Shown: in pieces, positions 13,501 through 31,874 of the stretch
Position numbering within the stretch: position 1 is the first letter of the stretch
Layout of the letters: each line of letters starts with the position of its first letter
Assembly: GCA_040954595.2 (NCBI GenBank)
Contig: CM082585.2
Coordinates: 8,928,001-8,992,000, forward strand
Source: Balanoglossus misakiensis
Taxonomy: Eukaryota > Hemichordata
Direction: 5' to 3'
Length of the DNA: 64,000 nt
Translations under genes and position numbers: made by a program
The notes under the pieces: model-generated
Databases searched by the model: none
What the model was told of the DNA's origin: nothing
Seen by the model: only the letters and a program-made list of their open reading frames with translations

Positions 13501-16500
13501 TATACATGTAGCCTTAGGGGGACGTGGGGATAGTGGAGAATCTGGAAAATGCTAAATGTGAGATGGATTTGTTTCCTTGTAAATGTCGTCTCCATGACGA
13601 TGCTTCGGATGAAGGGAAATGGAGCACAGGACATGGTTGTTACAAGTGAGTCTTGAGAAATATCCTGCAAAGTAATTGGCAGGGCTTGTTTGTGTGTGTG
13701 TGTGTGCCATGTACGTGTTCTGGTCTTTGGTGATATTTGCCTGTGTATATGCAGAGCTTTTTCGCCGGGCATCATTTGTGACTTTGTGTCATGATTGTCG
13801 CTGTGGCACAAAATGTGCTGTCTTTTGTGAGATGCCCGAGAGTCGGGAGGAGAAATGAGGAATATTCTATTAAAGAAACATGTACATGTATCCTAAATGT
13901 CAGATACGGTAATTACTGAAATTGAATATTGTGGTTGTACTGTGTCCCATCCCTCTCAACATGCAAGCCAGGAAAATAACATTTCATGCCAAGGGCCTGA
14001 AATATACACCAGATGAAAAAACATTTGTAATTATACAGAATGATGTACTATGTAAGGTATCCCCCTCAAAGCCCGAAATTCAACATGGAAACTGCTGTTA
14101 CTTAAACCAGACTTCAATTAGTATGTATGTAACGTGACTTTTAGTGTAGTTCATGTTACCTGCAATCCATCTAGAAACCTGGTCATGGCTGCAAATATGT
14201 GTCCTGAACTGGATGGTAACATCCATCTTTTTCAAGATTCATTGGGATGTACATGTAAGCTGCTGTGTATTCAGATTGCATTTTTCCACTGGGGAATTCA
14301 AAGTGATACATCTCTGAAAGATCTTCCTTGCCTTTTCATGACTCTTGCCCCGAAGTAGCAGGCATTGAACTTGCACGCTAATGACCGTATACTCCTGCTG
14401 AGAATAGTAATGCAACTGCCGTCCCCTGAAGTCAGTCATGTACAGTGTTTCTTTATCAAATGTTATAGTCAAGGAGGTTGTATTTGAAACATAATAAGCC
14501 CAGCCTTGACACTTGTAATTGTATTTCAATTCCAAGAAAGATCCGATTTTGTGATTTGATTTCAAGGGCGATGTCAGTGACTTCATCTTTCTCGGCAGGG
14601 GTATCAGTAGCGTGCACGTTCAACTCGTAACTATCGCTCTCTCTGGCTGAACTTCCGAAAAGCAAGATAGGTTCTAGTTAACCTTGCCTTGCTTAAATTA
14701 AATAATTGCATTGAAGGAAGTGAGATTAATAGAGTATAATTTTGAATTTTTTCATACCATGTGGAACGTTGGACTAAGTCAATATGCAGTGGAGCGTAAT
14801 GTATACAATCATGTAGCTTGCTTGAGCCTGAGTTTTTTTTCCCATGATGCATTTGAATGTATTTTTCAATCACGGTGAAGCCATTAATGTATCTTTTGCC
14901 TACAAGGTAGGCTTCCAGAGACAAAAATCAATTATTTCTGAGAGAGAAGTTGATAGTAAACAACTTAGTGCGTAACAGAATCAGGCTTAACATCCCCGCC
15001 TCACGAAAAAAGATTCCCAGGTTTGTGAATTCAAATTGTAACCTTTGGATTGAAACATCTATTCTTTATATACTGGTTTGAAGATCTTACTCAACTACAT
15101 GTGAATGTCCATGTACATTGTATGTGTGGATGTTCACATTGGATCTGTGTGTGTTTCGATGGGATGTGCGTAAATACAATGTACTAAAGTCAATGTAAAC
15201 TGTGTACATGTGTGTGTTTATGCTCCTTTAGGGTTCCTTGCCCTGTGGCTGTTTGGAGTGCACGAACCGAACTGAGAAACAGTAGACGTGGCTATTATCA
15301 TGGCTTTTGTGCATGTGACAAGCCTGGGCCGATATTTTGAAGATTTGCGCCCGGTTGAGAAACAAGGGCTCTTTGTTGTGGCGTGTCCGGGCATGCTTCT
15401 AAATTATCAATTGACGAGGCGGCCAAACACGAAACGTCTGACCTTGTCGAATTCCCCACCGTTTACACAATGAATATATTTTGTTGCGTTTCCTGCATAT
15501 ATGGCGTTGTATGCTATGACACCCCTTTGTTTGTTATTGTGTGGCTAGAATAATGCTTTTAAAATCCGGTACATGTAACTGTGATGTTTCTCCTGCTTTG
15601 TTTTTCCAAAGCCTTTTACTAATCCTGTTTTGTTTGGTGAGATTGAAACCTTTGAAGGGAAATGACCCCATGCTCACTCTATACACCCTCCGTGAAGGAA
15701 TGTAGGTTTTACATCTCAACCCTTGGGGGAGGTTGAAAAATTTTGCATTATAAATTTGGACGTAGTATAATTTGAAATTAAAATAAATTTAAGGTGTGTG
15801 TACATAGCAAAAATTATTTATCTGGACCGACTCCCATATTGAATGTTTGTCTTTTCACCAGATCTTCTTGTCATGTCACCCCCCCCCCCCCTCACATTAA
15901 GTGGTTTGCCCCTTAGGTCAAATTACCCTGTGATGTCAGACACAACACGATTCCCTAAAGAATCATGCCTCTGTTTGGAATTCTCTGGGTGTATAATACC
16001 ATAGAAGCAGGTCGCTCAGTTAAATACCCGTAGTCTAACCCCACACTTAAGTCAGTGAAAAGTGAACACTAGTGAAAATGGGACCATTTAGCAGTTAGTT
16101 GGGACAATGGACTGTGCTTTGGGTGTGTCCAGGTGGTTGAGGGGTCACTCAACTGGCCGAGGTAGATGTAGATGTACACAGACCATGTCTGAAAGGGTGT
16201 AATTGGAGAAACTACCTACAGACATCTATTGTGCTTGTCGATCGAGATATGTCGTTTGGTCTGCTGAAAATGGGGTTGGAGATTGACCCCCTGCACTCGG
16301 ACAGATAGCCATTGAAATTGATGTTGCCATGGTAATGTGTACAGCGTGCTCACACAAACTAGTCATGCAGCAATAAACCACATTTATATGACATCCACTT
16401 TGATTTTAAAACTGAACCAGCGTTATACATGAAGTAACTCTGGTTTAATATACTAGAGCTTATTTCATATTCCTAATATGTCTGGTCTTGAGTGAAAATA

Positions 16501-19500
16501 ATATCAGTTGCCAAATTGCCTATAACGCATTCTAGCCAGGGAGCTGTACCTCGCCTTTCAACATACCATCAGTGTTGTTGAAATCATGCATAGCATAATG
16601 TATCGACTTTAAGTATCTAATAAATCATACTATGGAATATACATCACCACATTACGATAATATCGCATGATTTATATTAAAAAAGTAATAAAGTTGGATG
16701 TATGGCGCTGCATAATAGCATAGTGATTTATGTGAGCTATGTCAAAAGGAATATAGAACTACTAAAAAATTTCTTCCTCGAAATTCCTCATTTACATGGT
16801 TTGGTAAATTTGATGGTATGTCTTTGTGTGTGACTGGGTCGCCAGACTGATATACGAAAAGATGTGCGCATTAAAATTGTGTTTTATGTGGTTGTCGTTT
16901 ATTTTTAATGCAACTATTAGGGATCCCAGCATCTCCAGGGGAAAGGTCGAAGCTCTAACAGTCGTGAGTGATGTTGTTGCAAATTGGAGAATACTTCTTG
17001 CATGATACTCAATCAACATGCATTACCCTGGTATTGACGTGGGTGCGTAGGGTGACCTTGAGATAAATAGTGAAATATGGCATCGCATGTTCGCAGAAAT
17101 TTCACCTTGTTGTCTCGGGGAAGGTATTTACCCTGACCTCAGCCTAACACTGGTCTGGCTGAAGTGAATTATTACGCTAGATAAACAACGCGTAAACCGT
17201 GATCTTTCTTTTGTTCAATAGGCATCATGGAATTTGAACTATGAAACCTTGAACTTTACAACTTTTTTTTTTTGGCAACGAAGTCCAGTAGCCAGATCCC
17301 ATCACAAACAACAAACGGATGCACAAATTTATGATGGTAACATTAACTATAAATAGTGATTTGTCATATTGTCGCAGTTCAGTGGGCTTGTTGCTGATTG
17401 TTTACAAGTCTCTTTTGGCATCCGTCCAAGGTCTTTATTAACGCACACCCCTTCCTGTATGTGTGCATTGACTTTCCATTGGTGCCGTGCTGTATGTACA
17501 TGTAGTAGATTTACAGGGCAGGACTGAATTTCCAGGAGCGTCTTGTAGATCAACAGACATGTTTCGCCCCGAGCGAGGGGGTGACGAGCTCATCTAAGGC
17601 ACGCATGTACAGTAGCCAGGAATGAAATCCCCCTCCGAGGAATGATAGTAGGTCTGATGATCACCGACGCAAAATGTCATGCTTCAGTTTTAATGATTAA
17701 TTAGACTGTCTTGTGGGTTGGTGAGGTTTTGACCCTGTCAAAAATGAAAAAAAACAAAAACACATTGTCATGCTCTCACTGGCTTTTCTAGTCTGTGCGT
17801 CAATTTCAAATGTGCGTCAATTTCAAATCAGTCTTAAAAGAAAAGTACGTATTGTGAACGTTTTTGTTCCAGCTGATAGTGATACTGACAATGTTGATAA
17901 GCGTTGTCAGTGAAGGTTGTACAGTGTATATCTCTTAAATATTTCATAAATACCAGAGCAATGTTCGTGCACGTAATGCCCTGAAAATACTTGTGTTGAC
18001 TCTTGGATAAGCTCTGTGAAGGAGAGGTTTGGCATTGAATTATTGAGTGAAATACGTCAATGTGTTAATCCTTGTCCTGTGTTGGGGAGCCTGGTGAAGG
18101 AACTGTAAACAAGATTCTGAGAAGTCTTCTGTCCCTCCTCCTACCCCACTTGCTTCATCACCCCCCTCCCCACCCCCACAGTCCCTGTTTTGGGTGACAG
18201 TATGTTTGTAACATAGATTAGGAATTCAGGTGGATTGTATTGGCTGTTCCCAAGAGTAAGTGTATAAAAAAAGAGCACCATTCAAACGTGGCCTGTCTCA
18301 CAAATCATCCAGTGTGCACTTCAATACACTCTAATACTCTTCAGGGTTTATGACCAACACACCCAAGGGTTTTCTCAACTTCGTTTGAAAGGCAGACTTA
18401 TTCTGAGATCAACCCCGAGCGCTGACCCCTTTGATTTTGATTTCAATATTTAATGCAGCCGAGTCCGTAACAAAATCAGTAATTGACAGCGTCGACCCCT
18501 GGCGAGCTAGTTCTGGGATTTGGGGGCGTGCGTCACATAGAAGGCTGGCTCTGATAGGATGATGGAAGCCCTGAACTAGACCACCAACCAATCGTGTGTT
18601 AGGTTACAAAGACTACCTCGCGTCTACAGACCGCATTTGTAACAAAGTGACTGGTGTGTCTAGAGATGATTACATTTAATTTATCGCAGTATTAAGAAAT
18701 TTATTTTTTTGAGAGGAAAAGGTGAAGGATTTTGCCTGGAGATTGACACTGATTGGCAAATCCATCGCCTGATAAATTTGGATTGTGATAAATTGTGTTT
18801 GTTAGCGAGTAATTTTATTCAGAAAAGCACAGCTCACGACTAAGCGTAACTGTATCACACACCGTTTTGCTCTGTATTGACTGATCAATATTAAAAAAGT
18901 ATATTACATTAAGACATATAGAAAGTAAGCCACCTTAAGGCACAGTTGAAATGTTAAAATAGATTGAACAGTTTTTTACAGTAAAAGTGCAGTATTTGTA
19001 ATACCGTAGCAAAAATAAGAGGGTTCATGGAAGGGAATTTCTTGTTTCTGAAGAAAATATTCTCTCGTCTCTTTCGCCCGTAACGAACAATAAGAGAACT
19101 TGAAACCAAAACCCTCCAAACCAGAAATAAATGTCCTGGATACCTGATAACCCGAGCAATGACTTCAGTGCGACCTCCCGATGACCTGTGTATTGACTGC
19201 CTGGAGTGTAAATAAATATTGATTACGTTCACCCAGTGCAGCTGGGCTGTTTTTGTAATGCTGAGTGGCTGTTTGAAGCAAGGGGGGAGTGACCGCGGGG
19301 AGACGTCGTCGGAATGGTGCCAGTGTGGGATGAGTGCCGTCGGTGTCTGGGGAATGTAGAATAGTTCAGAGAGTGCTTGAGGTGGATTTTCCTGTTATGT
19401 TTCGATATCAACGCAGTCCTCGTTGAACATTTACTAAAACGGAACAACGCGACATGCACCCTGGTAAATTTTACTGGGCTGTCTCATCTTTGATTAGATA

Positions 19501-22500
19501 AACATTTTTATCACGTTTAAGTTTCTTTTATTTGAGCTACATGTATGTGAAAGTCCCATCTTTAGCGTCAAAGAACATACTCTGCTATGTACAGAGTGTC
19601 GCCCTGATAACGGATCCACGTGCCCCTCATCCGGCGCCAAGGTCACAAGGCTGCCCACCCCCATCAGCGACAGTGGACTGTTCCCACGCTGTGAGATGAA
19701 GGTCATCGCACTGTAAGCCGGGCATTGAAACTGTCAACAAGGAGAAAAGAGCCCATCCAATCTGGCGAGCTATAGACCTGATACAATAACAAGATGTCGC
19801 TCGGCGTGGTGGTCACATGACTCGCTTTCCATTAATGACTGACAGCAGCTTGATTTTTGCATTCACAAGGTAAAAACAATCTGTTACTTGTACAGTTCCT
19901 TCCAGAATTTATTGGGATAGATGCTTAGGAGCAGTGTTTTTGTTAAGGGCAGTATTCAGGTAAATGTTACCAGGGGTTCACAGTCATTTTACCTGGGTTC
20001 CCCTTGGTACATCAATGCAGTCATATTATTAAGGTAGCAGAGGCGTAACCGGTCTTCCCAGATCATTTGCCAATATGTGTGGGGGTCGGGGTCGTAGTGG
20101 TTTTGTCGAATGTACAATAATACAAATGAACTCCAGGAATACTTCTGTTATGTACATTTCCGTGAATTTTCCTAAACGGAGAGCGGTTTGACAATAGGTA
20201 TCGCCATCTGGCTGAGTTGTCAATGTGTGGTTGTCAGCCACACACGCACGGATTTCCTATGCACCATAAATCCAACGGAAATTGTATTCATTCATCAATA
20301 CCCCTACTCATATAATGTGATGATAACACTTCGCTGCCATGGCAACTGTCCATAAATCCAGTTATTGTGTAATTTGCAAAATGGGAAGTGAGCGTTCTTG
20401 TGTGCACTCGTTGTGAGCGAGTTCGGATAATGAAATTCGTTTGATTTGCCAAGATATTGTCAGGGTTGTTATTTTTAATTCGTGATCAGTTGTATTGCTG
20501 CAGTATTAGGCTTGTGTGTAGAATATATGTTTAAATGTCATTTAGTTGGCAGGGTTTAGGCTGTGCCTTGTGTATGTGTCAATTCACGTAGTGTTGTTCC
20601 TTGATGCACAGAAAACTGGGAAGCTTAGCACGTGAATGTTATCTAGGTCAAGCATGACATGTTTGCAAAAACCCTCCAGTTGGGGATTAGCTTTCACAGA
20701 AACCTGTGTAGATCACGGAAAACAATTTCCTTAATGCACGTGATTTTATAATCGTCTGGCATTTTACCTATTTTGTGCCTGATTCTGCTAAGCCCCAGGA
20801 AGTCGCCTTCAGACAATTGGCTTGTTTGTTTCGTGTTTTGCCAGGTGTTGTCTAATGCAACCCAGGTGACTTTCGGAGGGGCGGTGCAATTTGCCACAAA
20901 TAATTTAATACTGTATCACGTTCTCCTTTTTTGCTGTTCAAGAAAGGTTGTACCATCGGAAAATAGGGGTGGACGGGCGACATAGGATGTAGCATCGAAC
21001 ATACAATGTAGGGTAGACAGCTTGTATCATTTGATGTTTCATACCCATGAATAATATTCCAATCCTGGATCGTGGAAAATAAATCCCGGGTGATATCAAG
21101 TATTTCAGATCCTTCCCGGCGGTGGAGAATTTATCTGCATGCCTGGTTGGGTAACGTGAAACTCGCAGAAAGTACAATGATTGACCAAGCTGATTGCCCA
21201 GGGGTGATTCAGGGAATGATGATCAAAGGCTTCCTCACTGCATCTCAAATGTCTTGCGTGCGACCAGCATACTTCGTTCCTCCTGCCAGGTGTGTAGATG
21301 TGTGGGCGGGATGGAAGTATCCATTACTGGAGAATAAAAAGTTTCTCGTTTCACGGATGCAGACCTGTGGTTAATTCTTTCTAGGAAATAGAGGGGGGAA
21401 GTGTGTATCGACATAATTCCCGAGTTATTATCAATATGCTGTGTGTGGGTAGACTACTAGTTCTTGATGCGTTATGAGTGTACATTTCCGGTATAGAGTA
21501 GTGCATTTGTAGATTTCCTCATTTCGCTTCAGTTCTCAATCGTAGGTTTCGCACGCATTCTTGTTGAGAATGGATGCTTATATCGTGTTTTTCCTTTGAA
21601 ATATCCATCGAGTTTAATCCATTAGCTTTTAGGAAAGCAATCTGCGCATTGCAAATGCATCATTTGCTAACAAGTTTCTTCTTCTTGAAATACCATTTGG
21701 GGAATTGTAGGTAAATATGCGATGTCTGTACTCAGCTAAGCCAACATGATATGCCACTTACGCGAAATAGTTCTACATGATGGAAATTTTTCACATAACA
21801 TGTAGAGATTATACAGGGGTCGCACTAACCCCATAGTTTGCTTTCCAGACTCCTCTCTTTAAAAGAGGATAGTATTTCTTACATACATACAGTGGTTTGA
21901 ATATTTTGTTTGCAAAACTCAATTTGTGAAATCGTTGTAAAGACAACTCTGGTCTTAAGATCCACTGTTTGAAGGATTTGAATCAGTTTTGTGAATTTAC
22001 ACTAGCGTTTCCTCAACAGCAGAGAGTTGCTGTGAACTTGACATTCAGGTCAGGGAGTTAGGAATGAGTCATCAAGCCGGCCAGCCCAGGGTATCACCGA
22101 TGACTCACTGCACAAGTCTGGCGCTACCCCAGTTGATCGATTTCAGGTGACAGGCGGGACGCATGTATGAGGCTTGAAATGATGGCCAGGGCATGCTGAT
22201 GATGCTGTCAAGGTGCCTCACATTCTCAAGAACTCAACCCTATGAATCCAAGTCAAATTGCAGTAATCCCACATGAGCACACGCAATCCCAGATACTAGA
22301 AGTAGAACTAGCAGAAATCGGGATTTCTCAACATTCATAATTTACTAACTCACAATCCGGTTAGCGTAAATATGTGCCGACATACTTTAAATCCTGAATA
22401 AGCTCACATTTGAGAACCTGAATCTCTTCAGAATCTACCTAAAGGAGCCTTTGTTTACAAACTCAGTAATATTTATCAGACATACTGGTATCAACGACTT

Positions 22501-23407
22501 CCTTGTTCCTGGAATTCAACACTAAATTTAGAAACTCTGAATTGGAAACAGGAAGTTTCTGTTGCATTTTCTCTTCACCTCGTTCACCCCCGTACTTCTG
22601 AGCGTACGAGGTCAGCCAGTGTCGCTCAAAACAAGGAACTCAAAGCGATTGCAGTAATTAATAGGTTATTGCCCGGCGTACAGATGTTCAGTATTGATTT
22701 GAACATATTTCACGCGCACCTGAGGGAAATATATGTATCAGCAACCGTTTTATGAGTTTAAATATTGGGATCGCTGTTTGCGGACACGAGTGTGACTGAA
22801 ATTTAAATTGGGGCGATGGCATCATTTTTATCGCAGTGTGCGTGTGAGCAACGAATGACTACCCTTCATCAGTGTGGCTAATGTGTCGGTGCTGCGAGCC
22901 TCCTTCATGCTACAGTTGTTCCTGAATGAAAAGACCGTCTAAAAATAGCACTGTGGTCTCTCTGTGTTTGATGGCTGTATTCATTCAGTGAGCAATTCTC
23001 GAACCTCTGAACTGTAGCCAAAACAAAAAAATTCCATTCAAAGTTACTGTCTAATTTTACTTCTGAACAAAGATGCCATCTACAGAGCAGGCTAGTCATC
23101 TACCCGAAGTGCTAACAGAAATTATATGAGTAGGCTATTATATCAAGCTGTTGCCACGACAACCTTATCTCTGTGGCAACCATCTCCATGGCAACTGGTT
23201 CAAAGAGCCAGTCAGTTACCTGTTATATAGTGCATTCTTCACATGAATCATTTTTCCCCTTCTAGCCATTATTTTTCAAATGGAAATTTATTGCATGTCT
23301 ATGAATATCAACATTGTACAAGTACGTTTCTTTCAAACATGTCATCATTTTATGCAGTCAAAAGGACAACAGTAACAATATCTCTGTTCTCCTGTTTCTT
23401 CTTCCAG
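7409..23407 (+). other. 16-kb region without coding exons, probably the first intron of the TBL1-type gene
   Basis: No recognisable protein domain was found on either strand. Open frames such as 9795-10175 (+) and 10010-10315 (-) overlap each other and look random. Minor features are a TG dinucleotide run near 13690, a 17-base direct duplication near 17796-17828 (gtgcgtcaatttcaaat twice) and several tacatgtaca palindromes. The intron interpretation rests on the donor at 7409 and the acceptor at 23401-23407. Confidence 0.35.
13689..13706. repeat. TG dinucleotide microsatellite
   Basis: Uninterrupted TG units in a short run within otherwise unique intronic sequence. Confidence 0.8.
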
Positions 23408-27759
<4,352 letters not shown>

Positions 27760-28911
27760 GTCTCTCGTAGTTGGCTTCTAGTTCATCAGACTTCTTCCCA
27801 CGTTGGTCAGTCCAGCCGTAATCCCGCTCCGGGGGATCCTGCAGATCTTGGAGTCCCCCTCGCACGGGAAGCATCTCGTCCAGCCCTGGCTTTTTTCTGT
27901 CTTCAATCTTGATGATACCATCTCTTGGACATCCTGAAATAATCCAATGTCTGAAATAATGAAAAATTGTAACACTTCAGGTTCAAGCTCGGTAACCAGC
28001 ATTTCAAGTTCAAAAGCAAAAATAATTCATGGAAAAAAAAGTCAAGAGTTGGCTTACAGCTGACATTTGCTTACCATACTCAGAAATGTGAATTATCATT
28101 CAATTGAAAATTTGAATTAAAAAGCAGTAACTGACAAAAATGCAGCCCCAAGAATGTGTGCATAGCAACTTGAAATATGGTAATTGAATTGAATTGATGG
28201 TAATTGTCTGTCCCAGAGACTGCGTCATGATGCTAGTAATTTCATGCACGCTGCATGAATGTATCTAGCTGAATAATTCAGACGGCTTGTAAGTTTGCAC
28301 GGCTTCCCATCCTGGCACGTGGTTATCTGAAGCTTCCCTGGTCAAAAAACACGTCATGTTTAACTTGATCCCCACATCTGGCCAATTTTGGATATCCTAA
28401 ATTATTCCACTCGTCCAAAACACCCAATTGCAGAAAGTTTCATCAAAGTATCGAAGTGTGAGATGTCACTCCCCACTTTCTTAAGTTTATGTCCACTCTT
28501 CACTGATACCCTAATACGTGCCAATCAAGTTTGACCTTGACCCCAAGACCAAGGTCAAATCAATTCCAGGTTACTGTGAGTGACACATAGTATTTTGTAG
28601 TGTGAAAACAATTTTTTGTGGAAATTTGTAAATTTCAGTGACTTTTGCAAACTGATATTTGTAATAAGGTGTTTTTAAGAAACTAGGGAGAAAGGAAATA
28701 TATGTTTGCTGCTGCTTTGGAGGTCAAGAATGTGTAGATTTAGAAATTTTCATTCAAAGCAGATTACGCAGTGTTAAACCAGGGTTGCCTGAACTACATA
28801 AAAAGGACTAGACTGCCAACCTACCTCAAAAGTTAGTGTGTCGTCAGTAATTTATCCCTTGTGCAAACTCCGATCAAATTTCTTATCAAAAAAACTTTTC
28901 ACTTCAATAAA
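27760..28911 (+). terminator. Probable 3'UTR of the TBL1-type gene with candidate poly(A) signal
   Basis: AATAAA at 28906-28911 is the first clear canonical signal I noted after the stop at 27757-27759. The intervening 1.1 kb has no gene-like frame. It contains TGACCTTGA at 28532-28540, an orphan-receptor (ERR/FTZ-F1-type) half-site match. Earlier non-canonical signals or later ones (AATAAA at about 30068) are possible. Confidence 0.3.
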
Positions 28912-30303
28912 ACTGTGGCTCTAGAACGATTTGAGTCTCCGGCAGGATCAGAAAACGCTTCCCAGATGATGTATAGGGAGTGGCAATGAAAACAAACGAA
29001 AGCACTGTGGCCGACACAAGAGGGCACCTGCGTTGATTCTTGGTTTCGGCAACCCTGAAATCCACCAGTTCCATGGCTGTCTTTTTTCGCCCAGTTCTCA
29101 TGAGTTTTGTATCAAACTTTCAGAAAAAAGAATTTCCATCAACTTGGTATGTACAATATTCTGTCCTGTAATATATATATAAACAAAGAACTAGGAAAAG
29201 CTGATCATATCCAACAGTCAAAAAGAGTCAAGTTCTTTTATTATTTTTCTTGCCTGTTTGTCGAGTATTTTTACCCAGTTCTTTTGTGAATTGGGTTTTA
29301 ACTTTAGATAAAGAGGTATAAATCAAAAAAGTGAGAATATTTCCAGGGAAAAAATATTTTCAAAACAAAAAAGTAATTATGGTTAGAAAAAAGTAAAACT
29401 TGATTTAAGGGGAAAAATGTAAAGTACAGCAATTGCATTTTTGTATAAGCTTATTTCTACTGCCTGATTTGTGTCTTTGTTCAGGCAAAATGGTCCAGCA
29501 ACTGTGTTGTTAATTTTGATTTGTAGAAAGTGAGAACTTGTAATTTTTGGGTACTGTTATTTTTAATACACCTCTGGTAGATATGCCACCTGTTGCAGTA
29601 AATGTATGTCTCTGGAAAAAAATAAGTTTGTCATAATTTTCCCCCCAAAAATATGTCCATCCCAAGATTAGGAAGACCCCCCCTCCTCCCACAACGAACT
29701 TTAGTACAAAAAAAATTGAGGTGTAAAATTTTTCAGGGAAGGACCTTTCCCAAGAAAATGTGGATTAAAATTCCCGATAGCTACCCTGTCAGTCTGTAGA
29801 TCCCAATATATGTGTAATCTTATATTTTTTAGAAATTTCAGTACATGGTCTGTCAACGCCCGACAATTTATAAAGTCCCCCCTGTACCATTTCATGGTAT
29901 CTTGTATGTAAGTTTGGGCATTTCCCAGTCCACGCTTTTTTGTATTGCTGCTTTTTGAAAATGTAGTTGTTGCCCACTTTTGTTTTCTTGCTGGTCAGTT
30001 TTACTAGCCCTTGGGAGTATGTTTTGTTCCCAGTAGTCGATGTGACCATTTCTCTCATTGAAGTCGGAATAAATTGCTATATTTTCATATAGAGAATTCT
30101 TTTCCTGTCTTATTGTGTCTGTTTTAATTTTCTTACAAAAATGAGTTTTCCTGGAATGGAAATTCCTAGAGTTCTGAGAGTTCGAGCACATGAACCCATG
30201 AAGTTGTCACCATATGACCTATATTGACCTTTAACAAAAGCGTGGAAGACCTGAAAGGAGGTCAGGCTGGCTGTGTCTAAATATAACTATGAGCGTGTAC
30301 TGA
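28912..30303. other. Intergenic AT-rich stretch
   Basis: The sequence is rich in A and T homopolymers, and its short open frames show no domain or splice support. It separates the 3' end of the TBL1-type gene from the CpG-rich promoter that begins near 30304. Confidence 0.5.
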
Positions 30304-30660
30304 CCAATCAGGCTTTAGTGAGTTTGGTGATTAGCTATGCACACCTGTATGCAGTGCTGTTTGATTGGCTGTAGAGTTGGGGCACGTGACTCGCGCGTAT
30401 CTCCGGCGTGCGCGTTTTCGCCGTGAACGACGCGACACGACACCGGAAGAGGAGAAATATGCGAACGACGAAAAATTCGTTCGTTTTTCCACAAAACGAT
30501 GAATTTTCACCCTTTTCCATGTCTTCCCCGTCGCCGACTCTACTATGGAGTATGTTGGTATGAATTTTACACGAACTACAGCTTCGAGGACGCGGGCAAC
30601 TGCGGCCGCGTGTACCGTTATGTGTTGATGAACATGGAGGAACAAACCAATCGCCGACAA
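30304..30660 (+). promoter_or_regulatory. CpG-rich housekeeping-type promoter
   Basis: The segment has a sharp rise in CpG. It contains CCAATCA at 30304-30310, an inverted CCAAT box (ATTGG) near 30364, the E-box CACGTGAC at 30383-30390 and an ETS site ACCGGAAG at 30442-30449, within about 150 bases. This combination is typical of TATA-less promoters of ubiquitously expressed genes. A splice donor (GAG/gtaaat) follows at 30681/30682, favouring + strand transcription towards the proposed small gene. The promoter could also fire on the - strand. Confidence 0.5.
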
Positions 30661-30675
30661 GGAGCATACTTGTTA

Positions 30676-31646
30676 TATGAGGTAAATTTCTCAATTTTTT
30701 TTTTGACATGTCTATTGCTTGTCAGATCTCGGAAAGCTAACTCAATACTTGTACTAAGTCGTAGCGTGGGCCGCCGTTTTTGCTGTATTTTTTATTTGAT
30801 GAGGGAACAATATAGCCCGATAGCAGGCTACAAAATTTCACTGAATTTCTAAACTTCATAGTTCATGTAGTTACAGCATCCGAACATTTGTTTGCAGCAT
30901 GAGTTCACAACGGTATGGATTTGGAATTGGCCGCTTTACCTGCAACTCGGATCTCCGACGTGATATAGAAGGTAGGATAAAAGTTTAATTTTAAATCGAT
31001 TACAGCAGCGGATCGCATACATGCGTCCATGTATACGGCCCGTTATCACACGTAATTCGATCTAGTTCTTGGCTAAAAAGTTCTATCTTTAGGTTAATTA
31101 TCACCCCGCAATTAAGCAGGGTATCAAAAAATTGTCTATAGACTCATTAGTTGTTCTTCTGCACGGAAATCTTTAGTAAAAGGCGAAAGATTTATGCGTA
31201 TATTGCAGAAAAACCAGAGTAACTCACAATCCGTACGGCAGAGTGAGTATATCAGAGTCGACACATCTTTACTTACGGTTTTCCAAGCTGATACCGGTAC
31301 CGGTAAAGTTCTATAAAACCATAATTCAACATACTGCTAAAATATGCGAAGAGGATTCAAGGATTTAATATGTGATTTATAATGAACGATCTACAAGCAA
31401 TAATAAAATTGACCAAGGGTAGGTTTAAAATAGCGAAAAATAGATGTTCTCAACGATAATTACACTTCCTGTGGGATTCTGGGTAATCCTGATTTGCATA
31501 TTAATGGTGCTTCACATCATGTATGCACAGCTGTAGTGGCAGTGTCTATTTCTATCGCTGGCTGCGCTGTGTTTAAAAACAAAGGTAGCTACCGGCATAG
31601 CACATGGGGGCAGGCGATCAGATCATTCGCAAATGTTAGCCAATAA
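30676..31646 (+). CDS. Candidate small spliced gene for a roughly 60-residue protein with one hydrophobic segment
   Basis: I do not recognise this protein. Exon 1 ends at 30681 with a gtaaat donor. Exon 2 is 30898-30971 (tttgcag acceptor, gtagga donor) and contains ATG at 30899, reading MSSQRYGFGIGRFTCNSDLR. An in-frame ATG at 30676 would add Met-Ser. A third exon from 31531 (acceptor atgcacag) continues in phase with AVVAVSISIAGCAVFKNKG, a short hydrophobic stretch followed by basic residues, and stops at 31644-31646. The stop codon overlaps AATAAA at 31642-31647, a possible poly(A) signal. The exon 2 signals are good, while the exon 3 acceptor has a weak pyrimidine tract. Exon 1 carries upstream ATGs in other frames, including a 61-codon open frame from 30499. 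The CpG promoter just upstream makes a transcript likely, but its coding status is uncertain; a non-coding RNA is the main alternative. Confidence 0.33.
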
Positions 31647-31874
31647 AGGTGTCTATCTACGAGGTATTCCCCTGATTCAAAACTTTTAATGGTCTTTCAC
31701 GATCGCTAGTGAAGTGACCCTGGTCTGTTGAGTATTGTTTTGGGCATGGTGATTTTCTTCTTTTGTGTTTCCATGCATGGGGCTTCTTATTATCCTACCA
31801 TGGTCATAGTCTTACAATGGTCAGACACAAACCAAATACATGCTCATATCTAAGATAAAAAATAGGAAACTTAA

